Below, one piece after another: positions 44,614 through 51,588 of a stretch of DNA of 51,588 nucleotides. Made by a program: the position numbers and the translations under genes. The notes under the pieces were generated by a model. That model did not search any database and had not been told where the DNA came from. It saw only the letters and a list, made by a program, of their open reading frames with translations. Positions within the stretch are counted from its first letter, which is position 1, and the number at the start of each line of letters is the position of its first letter. Source of the DNA: Ferrithrix thermotolerans DSM 19514 (lineage in GTDB: Bacteria > Actinomycetota > Acidimicrobiia > Acidimicrobiales > Ilumatobacteraceae); assembly GCA_945862025.1 (NCBI GenBank), contig CAMAWU010000005.1:1-51588 (forward strand), read 5' to 3'.

Positions 44614-45837
44614 ATGTCAAGCAAAATAAAGGTCGTCAATCCTGTTGTAGATATTGACGGAGACGAAATGACTCGAATCATTTGGAGTTTCATCAAAGAC
44701 CGTTTGATTTTGCCGTATCTCGATCTAAACATTGAATATTACGATCTGGGTGTCGAAAATCGCGATGCGACGAGTGATCAGGTGACGATTGATGCTGCGA
44801 ATGCGATTTTGAAACATGGCGTTGGTGTGAAGTGCGCGACGATTACTCCTGACGAGGGGCGAGTAAAAGAATTTAACTTGAAACAGATGTGGAAGTCGCC
44901 GAATGGCACGATCCGCAATATTTTGGATGGCGTTGTATTTCGCGAACCGATTATTTGTGCAAACATTCCAAAACTTGTACCGACTTGGAAAAAGCCAATT
45001 GTGATCGGGCGTCATGCGCACGGCGATCAATATAAGGCGACCGATTTTAAAGTTCCAGGTCCTGGCACGGTGACGATGACTTATGTGCCGCAAGATGGAA
45101 GCAAGCCAGTTGAGATGAAAGTTGCTGATTTCAAAAGTTCGGGAGTGGTGATGGGGATGTATAACTACGACGAGTCGATTCGAAGTTTTGCTCGTGCTTC
45201 ATTTAACTACGGCTTGCAACGCAATTTTCCGGTTTTCTTGAGCACCAAGAATACGATTCTTAAGGCATACGACGGTCGGTTCAAAGATATTTTTCAAGAG
45301 ATTTTTGATAACGAATTTAAGGCCGAATTTGATAAACGCAAATTGACTTACGAGCATCGTCTGATTGACGACATGGTGGCATGCATGATGAGATGGGAAG
45401 GCGGTTACTTGTGGGCCTGCAAAAATTACGATGGCGATGTTCAATCTGACATTGTCGCCCAAGGTTTTGGCTCACTTGGATTGATGACTTCGGTTCTAAC
45501 AACACCAGATGGCAGAGTTCTAGAGTCTGAGGCTGCACACGGCACAGTAACTCGACATTTTCGTGATCATCAAAAAGGTCTAGAGACTTCAACTAACTCA
45601 ATTGCTTCAATTTTTGCATGGACAAGAGGTCTGAGTCATCGAGGCAAACTTGACAACACGCCAAAAGTTATTGAGTTCGCCGAGTCTCTTGAAGCAGTGT
45701 GCATTGAAACCGTAGAGGGCGGAGAGATGACTAAAGATTTAGCAGCTCTCGTATCCAAAGATCAACCATGGCTGACGACTCAACAATTCTTGGCGGCAGT
45801 TGACCGACGGTTACAAGAGAAAATGCTGAATAATTAG
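44614..45837 (+). CDS. icd: NADP-dependent isocitrate dehydrogenase (dimeric, eukaryote-like type)
   Basis: Converts isocitrate to 2-oxoglutarate, CO2 and NADPH in the TCA cycle. The 407-residue protein matches the type II homodimeric group related to mitochondrial/cytosolic IDH, not the E. coli Icd: [55 protein letters not shown], and [13 protein letters not shown]. The intergenic -35-like TTGACG at 44555 may drive it. Quinone oxidoreductase starts 3 bp later. Confidence 0.95.
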   Translation: MSSKIKVVNPVVDIDGDEMTRIIWSFIKDRLILPYLDLNIEYYDLGVENRDATSDQVTIDAANAILKHGVGVKCATITPDEGRVKEFNLKQMWKSPNGTIRNILDGVVFREPIICANIPKLVPTWKKPIVIGRHAHGDQYKATDFKVPGPGTVTMTYVPQDGSKPVEMKVADFKSSGVVMGMYNYDESIRSFARASFNYGLQRNFPVFLSTKNTILKAYDGRFKDIFQEIFDNEFKAEFDKRKLTYEHRLIDDMVACMMRWEGGYLWACKNYDGDVQSDIVAQGFGSLGLMTSVLTTPDGRVLESEAAHGTVTRHFRDHQKGLETSTNSIASIFAWTRGLSHRGKLDNTPKVIEFAESLEAVCIETVEGGEMTKDLAALVSKDQPWLTTQQFLAAVDRRLQEKMLNN

Positions 45838-45839
45838 TC

Positions 45840-46820
45840 GTGCGTGCTGTTGTAATTACGAAACATGGCGATCCAGAAGTTTTGGACATTGTTGATGTAG
45901 AAAGACCACAACCAAACCCAAATGAGATTTTGGTGAAGGTTCGTGCGACTTCGCTAAATCGTGCCGACCTATTGCAGCGGATGGGGTTCTACCCAGATCC
46001 ATTTCCGGGGAAACAAGAAATTCCCGGACTTGAGTTCGCAGGCACTGTTGAACTTTGTGGAAGCGCGACAAAAGTCTGGAAACCTGGCGATCAAGTAATG
46101 GGAATCGTTAGTGGTGGTGCTTACGCCGAATATCTAGTTGTCCACGAAAATCAGGCGATGCGTGCGCCAAGCAAAGTGAGTTTTGACGATGCTGGCGCGA
46201 TTCCTGAAGTTTTTATTACTGCTTGGGATGCGCTCGTTTGTCAGGGCAATTTGAAATCAGGCGACTGGGCACTCGTTCATGCTGGTGCGTCGGGTGTGGG
46301 CACTGCAGCGATACAAATTTGTAAAGCCATTGGCGCGAATGTGATTGTCACATGTTCGTCGGGCAAGCGTGATGCTTGTCTTTCGCTCGGCGCTGACTTG
46401 GCTGTTGATTATAAAACGGAAGATTTTGTTGACGTGTGTAAACATGCAACAAATAGTCACGGCGTCAATGCAGTACTGGATGTCATCGGTGGAGAATATC
46501 TCAATAAAAATGTCGCTTCGCTGGCACTCAAAGGCACAATTGTCCAGGTTGGTCTGATGGGTGGCGCCTCCACACCGTTTAATATTTCTGCGCTGATGCC
46601 AAAGCGGGCCCGATTAATCGGAACAGTGTTGCGACCCCGCCCACTTGAAGAAAAGATCGCTGTAACTCAGAGGTTCATCAGCGAAATGTTGCCTATGTTC
46701 GAGACCGGAAAGTTGCGCCCTGTAATAGACAGCAGGTACACACTAGAGAATATTTCTGCGGCACACAGTTATATGGAGACCAACGCCAGTACTGGCAAAA
46801 TTATTATTGACGTTTGTTGA
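45840..46820 (+). CDS. NAD(P)H-quinone oxidoreductase (PIG3-like MDR family)
   Basis: A 326-residue medium-chain reductase of the zinc-less QOR/PIG3 group: RAVVITKHGDPEVL start, SLNRADLLQRMGFYPDPFPG, GLEFAGTV, and the cofactor motif VHAGASGVGTAAIQ. No structural zinc Cys cluster is present. Likely reduces quinones or enoyl compounds. GTG start two bases after the icd stop. Its last 17 bp overlap the 3' end of convergent citrate synthase. Confidence 0.87.
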   Translation: MRAVVITKHGDPEVLDIVDVERPQPNPNEILVKVRATSLNRADLLQRMGFYPDPFPGKQEIPGLEFAGTVELCGSATKVWKPGDQVMGIVSGGAYAEYLVVHENQAMRAPSKVSFDDAGAIPEVFITAWDALVCQGNLKSGDWALVHAGASGVGTAAIQICKAIGANVIVTCSSGKRDACLSLGADLAVDYKTEDFVDVCKHATNSHGVNAVLDVIGGEYLNKNVASLALKGTIVQVGLMGGASTPFNISALMPKRARLIGTVLRPRPLEEKIAVTQRFISEMLPMFETGKLRPVIDSRYTLENISAAHSYMETNASTGKIIIDVC

Positions 46821-48075
46821 TTGCGACATAGTCGCGTTTGTTGGAACCCGTATACCACTGACGGGGTCGACTGATTTTTTGGGCGTCATCTTTCAGCAAC
46901 TCGCTGAAGTGTGTGAGCCAGCCGACTGTTCGTGGGATTGCAAACAATACCGTGAACATTTCAATTGGGAATCCGAGCGCTTGATAAATTAATCCCGAAT
47001 AAAAGTCAACATTTGGATACAGTTTGCGAGAGATGAAATATTCATCGCTTAGAGCCACGTCTTCAAGTTTGAGCGCAATGTCAAGTAGTGGGTTCTTGCC
47101 GGTCACATCGAACACGTCATAGGCGGCTTTTTTGATAATCGCCGCTCGCGGATCATAATTTTTGTATACGCGGTGTCCGAAACCCTGCAGTCTTTCGTCC
47201 CCTGCTTTCACAGACTTTACGAAGGCTTCGACGTTATCAATACTTCCAATTTCGGTGAGCATGTTGATTGCTGCTTCGTTTGCACCACCGTGAAGCGGGC
47301 CGTATAAAGCAGATGAGGCTGCTGACATTGCGCTGAATGGGTCAGCATGCGACGAGGCGACGACACGCATCGCTGTCGTGCCGCAGTTTTGCTCGTGATC
47401 GGCGTGCAATATGAAAAGCAAATCCATCGCTTTTGTGAGCCTTGGGTCGACAGTGTGGTCATCGCCGAGTCTGAACATCATGTTCAAGAAGTTTTCTGGA
47501 TAGCTCATCGCATTATTCGGAGAAACGAATGGCAAACCAGAACTGAAGCGATAACACATCGCTGCAAGAGTTGGAACCTTGGCAATTAACCGCAAAATTT
47601 GTTTTTCTAGAGCAGCACTATTGAAAATGTCTTTTGACTCGGGATAGAAAGTTCCGAGTGCCGCAACTGCTGACACGAACATGCCCATCGGGTGTGCGTC
47701 GTAGTGGAAACCGTCAACAAAACGCTTGCGCATGTTTTCGTGGATCATTGTGTGATGAATTACATCAAAGTTCCATTTTTCAAGTTGTACTGGCGTTGGC
47801 AGTTCACCGTTTAAAAGCAAATATGCAACTTCTAGATATGTCGACTTCTCTGCCAACTGCTCGATTGGATATCCGCGATATCGCAAAATACCTGCGTCGC
47901 CGTCAATGTAGGTGATCGAAGATTCGCACGCAGCTGTCGATAAGAAAGCCGGGTCATACATTCGTAAATCTGGGTCTAGTTCGCGCAATGCGCTCGACGG
48001 AAAAACGCCGTCTCGTAGCGGAACAGTAACTTTCTTACCAGTCCGGTCATCAATAATGGTGATTGTTTCAGCCAC
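46804..48075 (-). CDS. gltA: Citrate synthase
   Basis: Condenses oxaloacetate and acetyl-CoA. The 423-residue protein is hexameric type II-like, with the N-terminal beta-rich domain (ITIIDDRTGKKVTVPLR), RGYPIEQLAEKSTYLEVAYLLLNGELP, catalytic His in GPLHGGANEAA and GFGHRVYKNYDPRA, and the Asp region ALKLEDVALSDEYF. GTG start preceded by AAAAGGA. Forms a TCA cluster with icd and acn in this window. Confidence 0.95.
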   Translation of the reverse strand: MAETITIIDDRTGKKVTVPLRDGVFPSSALRELDPDLRMYDPAFLSTAACESSITYIDGDAGILRYRGYPIEQLAEKSTYLEVAYLLLNGELPTPVQLEKWNFDVIHHTMIHENMRKRFVDGFHYDAHPMGMFVSAVAALGTFYPESKDIFNSAALEKQILRLIAKVPTLAAMCYRFSSGLPFVSPNNAMSYPENFLNMMFRLGDDHTVDPRLTKAMDLLFILHADHEQNCGTTAMRVVASSHADPFSAMSAASSALYGPLHGGANEAAINMLTEIGSIDNVEAFVKSVKAGDERLQGFGHRVYKNYDPRAAIIKKAAYDVFDVTGKNPLLDIALKLEDVALSDEYFISRKLYPNVDFYSGLIYQALGFPIEMFTVLFAIPRTVGWLTHFSELLKDDAQKISRPRQWYTGSNKRDYVAINKRQ

Positions 48076-48138
48076 TGTGGTGTCCTTTTTATGTTGTGGG
48101 AGCTTCCAGTCCCATATTCAATCTAGTCGTTTGACTGG

Positions 48139-49485
48139 TTAGAGAGGCGTGTTGTCGTGCTTGCGCGCTTGCAACTTTTCGCGCTTGTCGCAGAGCATTG
48201 AAAATGCCGCTGCAATTTCACGACGCGTATCTGCTGGGTCAATCACGCTGTCAACATATCCACGCTCGGCAGCGACATATGGATTCAAAAGCCGCTCGGC
48301 GTAATCTTGTTCATAAGCCTCGCGTTCCTGTGGTGATGCATGGCGTTGCAAAATCGCAGCAGCCTGGCCGGCTCCCATCACTGCGAGTTCTGCAGTCGGC
48401 CATGCCATACACATATCGTTGCCCATTTTTTTTGAGTCCATCACAATGTAAGCGCCACCATAGCTTTTGCGTAAAATTACACAGACTCTTGGCACTGTCG
48501 CACGGCCGTAAGCAAAAACTAATTGTGCACCGTGGCGAATCATCCCACGCCACTCAAGATCTTTGCCAGGATAAAAACCAGGCGTATCAACAAGAGTTAA
48601 AATCGGAATGTTAAATGCGTCGCAAAACGAAACGAAGCGCGCTGCTTTTTGCGAAGCCGGAATATCAAGTGTCCCCGCCAAATTCATCGGTTGATTGGCG
48701 ACAACGCCAACACTTTGTCCACTGATTGTGATTAGTCCGGTCACAATGTTCGCAGCCCATCGAGCGCGAAGTTCAAGCAAATACCCATCGTCGGCAATTG
48801 CCTGAATGACTTCTTTGACGTCGTAGCTGCCTGTTGACATATCGGGGATTAATGCCCCCGCTTCGGGTGTTAATCGTTCGGGCGAATCTGAGGTTTGAGC
48901 AGTAGGAGCAAGCTCATCAACATTGTCGGGCAAAAAAGAAAGCACATGTTCAACTTCAGCGAACGCTGCGTCGCGGTCTGCTACAACTAAGTGAGCGACG
49001 CCACTTTGTTTGGCATGAATGTCTGCACCACCGAGTTCGTGATTGGTGATTTGTATTCCAGTGAATTCGGCGACCATTGTTGGACCGCTAACGAATGCAT
49101 ACGCATCGCTTGTCATTATTACGATGTCGCTTAATCCAATTAAAAGTGCTGGTCCAGAAACAGCCGGTCCAGTTACGACGGTAATAATCGGTACATAACC
49201 AGAACATTTAGCGATTGCTTTTGCAGCTTGGCCCCATCCATGTAATGCTGCAACACCTTCAACAATGTCTGCACCAGAACTGCCGATCGTCATTACAAGT
49301 GGCAAACCTTTTTCGCGCGCAGTTTCAGCGGCGTGAGCGATCACACCCGATGCTTCAGCTGAAAGCGCTCCACGACGAACCGTTTCATCAACATCAACCC
49401 AAACTGTGCGACGACTAATTGTTTCAAGCCAACGAACTTCTGCAGCAGCCGCGCCTTTGACCGCCCGTTGAAGATGAACCGTCAT
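48139..49485 (-). CDS. Acyl-CoA/acetyl-CoA carboxylase carboxyltransferase beta subunit
   Basis: Biotin-dependent carboxyltransferase of 448 residues (crotonase fold, both N and C halves). VTGPAVSGPALLIGLSDIVIMT and the C-half LVDTPGFYPGKDLEWRGMIRHGAQLV with SYGGAYIVMDSKKMGNDM are characteristic of AccD/PccB proteins. It is shorter than the usual 510-540 residues; the N-terminal part appears trimmed. The biotinylated alpha subunit is not in the window, so acetyl- or propionyl-CoA specificity is open. 15 bp after the LysR gene. Confidence 0.88.
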   Translation of the reverse strand: MTVHLQRAVKGAAAAEVRWLETISRRTVWVDVDETVRRGALSAEASGVIAHAAETAREKGLPLVMTIGSSGADIVEGVAALHGWGQAAKAIAKCSGYVPIITVVTGPAVSGPALLIGLSDIVIMTSDAYAFVSGPTMVAEFTGIQITNHELGGADIHAKQSGVAHLVVADRDAAFAEVEHVLSFLPDNVDELAPTAQTSDSPERLTPEAGALIPDMSTGSYDVKEVIQAIADDGYLLELRARWAANIVTGLITISGQSVGVVANQPMNLAGTLDIPASQKAARFVSFCDAFNIPILTLVDTPGFYPGKDLEWRGMIRHGAQLVFAYGRATVPRVCVILRKSYGGAYIVMDSKKMGNDMCMAWPTAELAVMGAGQAAAILQRHASPQEREAYEQDYAERLLNPYVAAERGYVDSVIDPADTRREIAAAFSMLCDKREKLQARKHDNTPL

Positions 49486-49500
49486 GACTCTTAAGGCTAC

Positions 49501-50439
49501 TTAGGAGGATCGTTTGAGCGGGAACGCACCTTTGCCAGTGTGCACACCTGGTTGCTGGTAACCACCTAATTCAATAACCTCGCGGATTACAGCGGTGACA
49601 GCTTGCGTGGCTTTGCTCGGTAGTGGTCGTGTCCTTTGTACCCATCCGACTACGCGTCGCGGCAACTCGGGTACTTTGATGCGTTTGAATTCTCCTGTCA
49701 ACCATCCTGGGGCCGCAGTTGCTGGGACGATCGCTGCACCAAAGCCTTCAAATGCGAGTGATGTAAGAAGTCGAACGCCATCAATTTCGGCTTGCGACTT
49801 AAAAACAAGTCGTTGTGCGCCGGCCGCACGATCTAAAATTCTTCGCAGAGCGGTGTTCTTTGGTGGAAGTAATAATGGTTCGGTTACGAGTTCGGCGATC
49901 GTGATCGTTTCGAGATCAGCCCACTGATGTTTATTATTGACGAGCAACATTAAGTCTTCGGCGAAAAGTGAGTGTGATTCGAGTTGTTCATCCTCGACAG
50001 GTAAGTGGACGATGGCTGCATCAAGTGAGCCGTCAATTAATCGGGGGAGCAAACTAGATGTGCTGCCTTCTGAAATTGTGACACGGATATTTGGGAATCG
50101 TGTTGATATCGCGGGCAGAATTGCAGGTATCAGCCAACGCCCCGTAGTGCCGATGCATCCAAGCCGAGATTCACCTTTGATTTCTTTTTCGTTTGACTGA
50201 ACCTCGGAAGCGATGTCTTGAATTTGGTTGAATACGCGCCGGGCATGTTCAACAACTATCTGGCCGTCTTCAGTGAGTTTGCCAGTTGCTCTTTCGACCA
50301 GAGTTGTTGTAAGTTCTTTTTCAAGCCGCGAAATATGGGCCGAGACATTGCTTTGGACTGTGGTTAAGGCTTTAGCCGCAGCCGAAAACGAACCATTATC
50401 GGCTATCGAAACTAAGACTTCTAATTGGCGGAGCTCCAT
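49501..50439 (-). CDS. LysR family transcriptional regulator
   Basis: A 312-residue regulator: N-terminal winged HTH (MELRQLEVLVSIADNGSFSAAAKALTTVQSNVSAHISRLEKEL) and a LysR substrate-binding domain (GESRLGCIGTTGRWLIPAILPAI). The frame is open to a TTG at 50493, but the conserved domain starts at the ATG at 50439. Its location 15 bp upstream of the carboxyltransferase gene suggests local control of acyl-CoA carboxylation, though the two are co-directional rather than divergent. Effector unknown. Confidence 0.88.
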   Translation of the reverse strand: MELRQLEVLVSIADNGSFSAAAKALTTVQSNVSAHISRLEKELTTTLVERATGKLTEDGQIVVEHARRVFNQIQDIASEVQSNEKEIKGESRLGCIGTTGRWLIPAILPAISTRFPNIRVTISEGSTSSLLPRLIDGSLDAAIVHLPVEDEQLESHSLFAEDLMLLVNNKHQWADLETITIAELVTEPLLLPPKNTALRRILDRAAGAQRLVFKSQAEIDGVRLLTSLAFEGFGAAIVPATAAPGWLTGEFKRIKVPELPRRVVGWVQRTRPLPSKATQAVTAVIREVIELGGYQQPGVHTGKGAFPLKRSS

Positions 50440-50476
50440 ATCACTAAAAATGATAGGGGATATCTTATCGTTCGCC

Positions 50477-50506
50477 TTGAAATATAGGGACAATTTGCAG
50501 CATAAT
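50477..50506 (+). promoter_or_regulatory. Putative promoter of the 6C RNA
   Basis: TTGAAA at 50477-50482 and CATAAT at 50501-50506 are spaced by 18 bp and point toward the 6C RNA, giving a start near 50512. It overlaps the 5' end region of the LysR gene. Confidence 0.7.
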
Positions 50507-50510
50507 TAAT

Positions 50511-50623
50511 ACATAGCGAAAGAACCTCCCCCAGGTTCTTCGCGTAATCACTAAGGCGGCTCCCCCAGTTGCCTTAGTTAACAGGTTGAGAGGTCCCGCC
50601 ACTGCGCGGGGCCTTTCCCGTTT
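50511..50623 (+). ncRNA. 6C-type small RNA
   Basis: Two stem-loops with C-only loops, the hallmark of the actinobacterial 6C RNA. Hairpin 1: AGAACCT (50521-50527), loop CCCCC, AGGTTCT (50533-50539), extended by GCGA/TCGC around one bulge. Hairpin 2: CTAAGGCGGCT (50551-50561), loop CCCCC, AGTTGCCTTAG (50567-50577), 11 bp with two G-T pairs. A terminator stem AGGTCCCGC/GCGGGGCCT (50591-50614) with a 6-nt loop and TTCCCGTTT ends it. 6C RNAs are trans-acting regulators in mycobacteria that pair through their C-rich loops to G-rich ribosome sites. Confidence 0.9.
50591..50623 (+). terminator. Intrinsic terminator of the 6C RNA
   Basis: A 9-bp stem (one G-T pair), AGGTCCCGC and GCGGGGCCT, with the 6-base loop CACTGC, followed by TTCCCGTTT. 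Its end lies 23 bp before the 3' end of the convergent aconitase gene, so it could also limit read-through from the minus strand. Confidence 0.65.
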
Positions 50624-50645
50624 AGTGCTTAAATTAATTTGCCAG

Positions 50646-51588
50646 TTACTTTTTTGAGGTCATTACTTTCTTGCGCACAACATTGAGGGCGCTGCCGGCT
50701 ATAAACCATTTCACTTGTTCTGGTGAAAAAGTGTGCAGTGCTTGAAACTCAATATCGTTGCCACCGCGCTTGTGCACGATGCAACGCACCGGCTGATCTG
50801 GCACGGGGGGCATCTCTCGCACGCTGATCGTGTCATACTCGCCGATTAAATCGTAAACCTTTGGGTCGGCAAAAGTTAATGGAACAATGCCTTGCTTTTT
50901 TAAATTTGTTTCGTGAATTCGAGCGAATGATCGCGCGAAGATAGCGCAAGCACCGCGGTATCGAGGCTCCATCGCAGCATGTTCGCGCGATGAACCTTCA
51001 CCATAATTTTGATCACCGATTGCGCACCACTGCTTATTGTTGTCGCCATAGTGCCGAGCAATTTCGGGATAGGTACGAACTTCATCATCAATTCTGTCGA
51101 TGCCTTCGCCAACTTTGTCGGTGTATGCGTTGACCGCACCGATAAACAAGTTTCCGGAAATGTTTTCTAAGTGTCCACGAAACTTAAGCCAAGGGCCGGC
51201 AGCAGAAATGTGGTCTGTCGTGCATTTACCTTTTGCTTTCATAAGCACTGGCATGTAAATGAAATCATTGCCATCCCATTTCTCAAACGGTTCAAGTAGT
51301 TGCAATCTGTCACTATTCGGATCAACTACAACTTCAATGTCTGAGCCATCGCTAGGCGGGGCAATGAATGTTTCGGCGCCAGCGTCGTAGCCGTTTTTCG
51401 GCAGTACTTCACCAACTGGGGCGGCGAGTGAAACTTGCGATCCATCAGGTGCCGTAATCGTGTCAGTAGTCGGATCAAAGTCAAGGCGACCAGCGAGGGC
51501 GAGTGCGATCACGGTGTCGGGACTGGTGACGAAACTCAGTGGGTTTGCCGAGCCATCGTTTCGTTTTGGAAAGTTGCGATTAAAAGAA
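50646..51588 (-). CDS. acn: Aconitate hydratase, C-terminal part (5' end outside window)
   Basis: Isomerises citrate to isocitrate. The frame stays open to the window end: before the GTG at 51512 the translation reads FNRNFPKRNDG, a conserved aconitase substrate loop, so the gene continues beyond 51588. The C-terminal swivel domain has YGEGSSREHAAMEPRYRG and ARSFARIHETNLKKQGIVPL. The pattern fits the mitochondrial-type/AcnA family. With gltA and icd it forms a TCA-cycle cluster around the LysR-6C locus. Confidence 0.93.
   Translation of the reverse strand, partial: SFNRNFPKRNDGSANPLSFVTSPDTVIALALAGRLDFDPTTDTITAPDGSQVSLAAPVGEVLPKNGYDAGAETFIAPPSDGSDIEVVVDPNSDRLQLLEPFEKWDGNDFIYMPVLMKAKGKCTTDHISAAGPWLKFRGHLENISGNLFIGAVNAYTDKVGEGIDRIDDEVRTYPEIARHYGDNNKQWCAIGDQNYGEGSSREHAAMEPRYRGACAIFARSFARIHETNLKKQGIVPLTFADPKVYDLIGEYDTISVREMPPVPDQPVRCIVHKRGGNDIEFQALHTFSPEQVKWFIAGSALNVVRKKVMTSKK

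Noticed and set aside
50440-50493. N-terminal extension of the LysR gene
   Set aside because: The helix-turn-helix domain begins at ATG 50439; the extension begins with TTG and has no ribosome site.

Overview
The window looks like chromosomal DNA of a moderately low-GC actinobacterium. Evidence: a BldD-type regulator, a 6C-type small RNA, a ProS whose N-terminus resembles the mycobacterial protein, a PAC2-family protein, an Rv2466c-like DsbA-fold protein and an acyl-CoA carboxylase carboxyltransferase. The Thr/Pro/Ala-rich tail of the GDSL hydrolase suggests an aquatic Acidimicrobiia-like lineage, but that placement is inference. No phage, insertion sequence or CRISPR array was seen.

1-14208 is an accessory-looking catabolic region, clearly AT-rich in places (for example 14 of 60 bases are G or C at 9301-9360). 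It opens with the 3' part of a secreted BNR-repeat protein. A minus-strand trio follows (SDR dehydrogenase, NAD-dependent epimerase-type protein, FAH-family hydrolase), divergent from a ten-gene plus-strand series: KDPG-type aldolase, KDG-type sugar kinase, FMN split-barrel protein, a ribose-type ABC importer (two permeases, lipoprotein receptor, tandem ATPase), lactonase-like amidohydrolase, PLP aminotransferase and M20 amidohydrolase. The layout suggests uptake and breakdown of a sugar acid, lactone or acylated amino compound through 2-keto-3-deoxy intermediates. The substrate cannot be read from sequence. A 15-bp palindrome precedes the receptor gene and an 11-bp hairpin sits at the ATPase start.

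14209-41034 is mostly housekeeping. The minus-strand run proS-manA-GDSL is divergent from rimP-nusA-infB, which has a terminator-like leader and no ylxR, rbfA or truB alongside. Next come a DsbA-like protein, an HDAC-family amidohydrolase, PAC2, a kinase-fold protein, a thioredoxin-TPR protein, comEA, comEC (competence domain only), holA, rpsT, lepA, an MFS exporter, photolyase, hrcA-dnaJ-rsmE-bldD-hemW and a divergent PanB homologue. BldD keeps the exact RxD-X8-RxxD signature for c-di-GMP.

41128-51588 carries a tRNA-Val(GAC) with an unusual C33, an alkylsulfatase-like metallohydrolase, an FkbM-type methyltransferase, an acyl-CoA dehydrogenase, and central carbon genes: isocitrate dehydrogenase, citrate synthase, acyl-CoA carboxylase and aconitase (cut by the window end). 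A LysR regulator and a 6C RNA with its own promoter and terminator lie between the carboxylase and aconitase genes.
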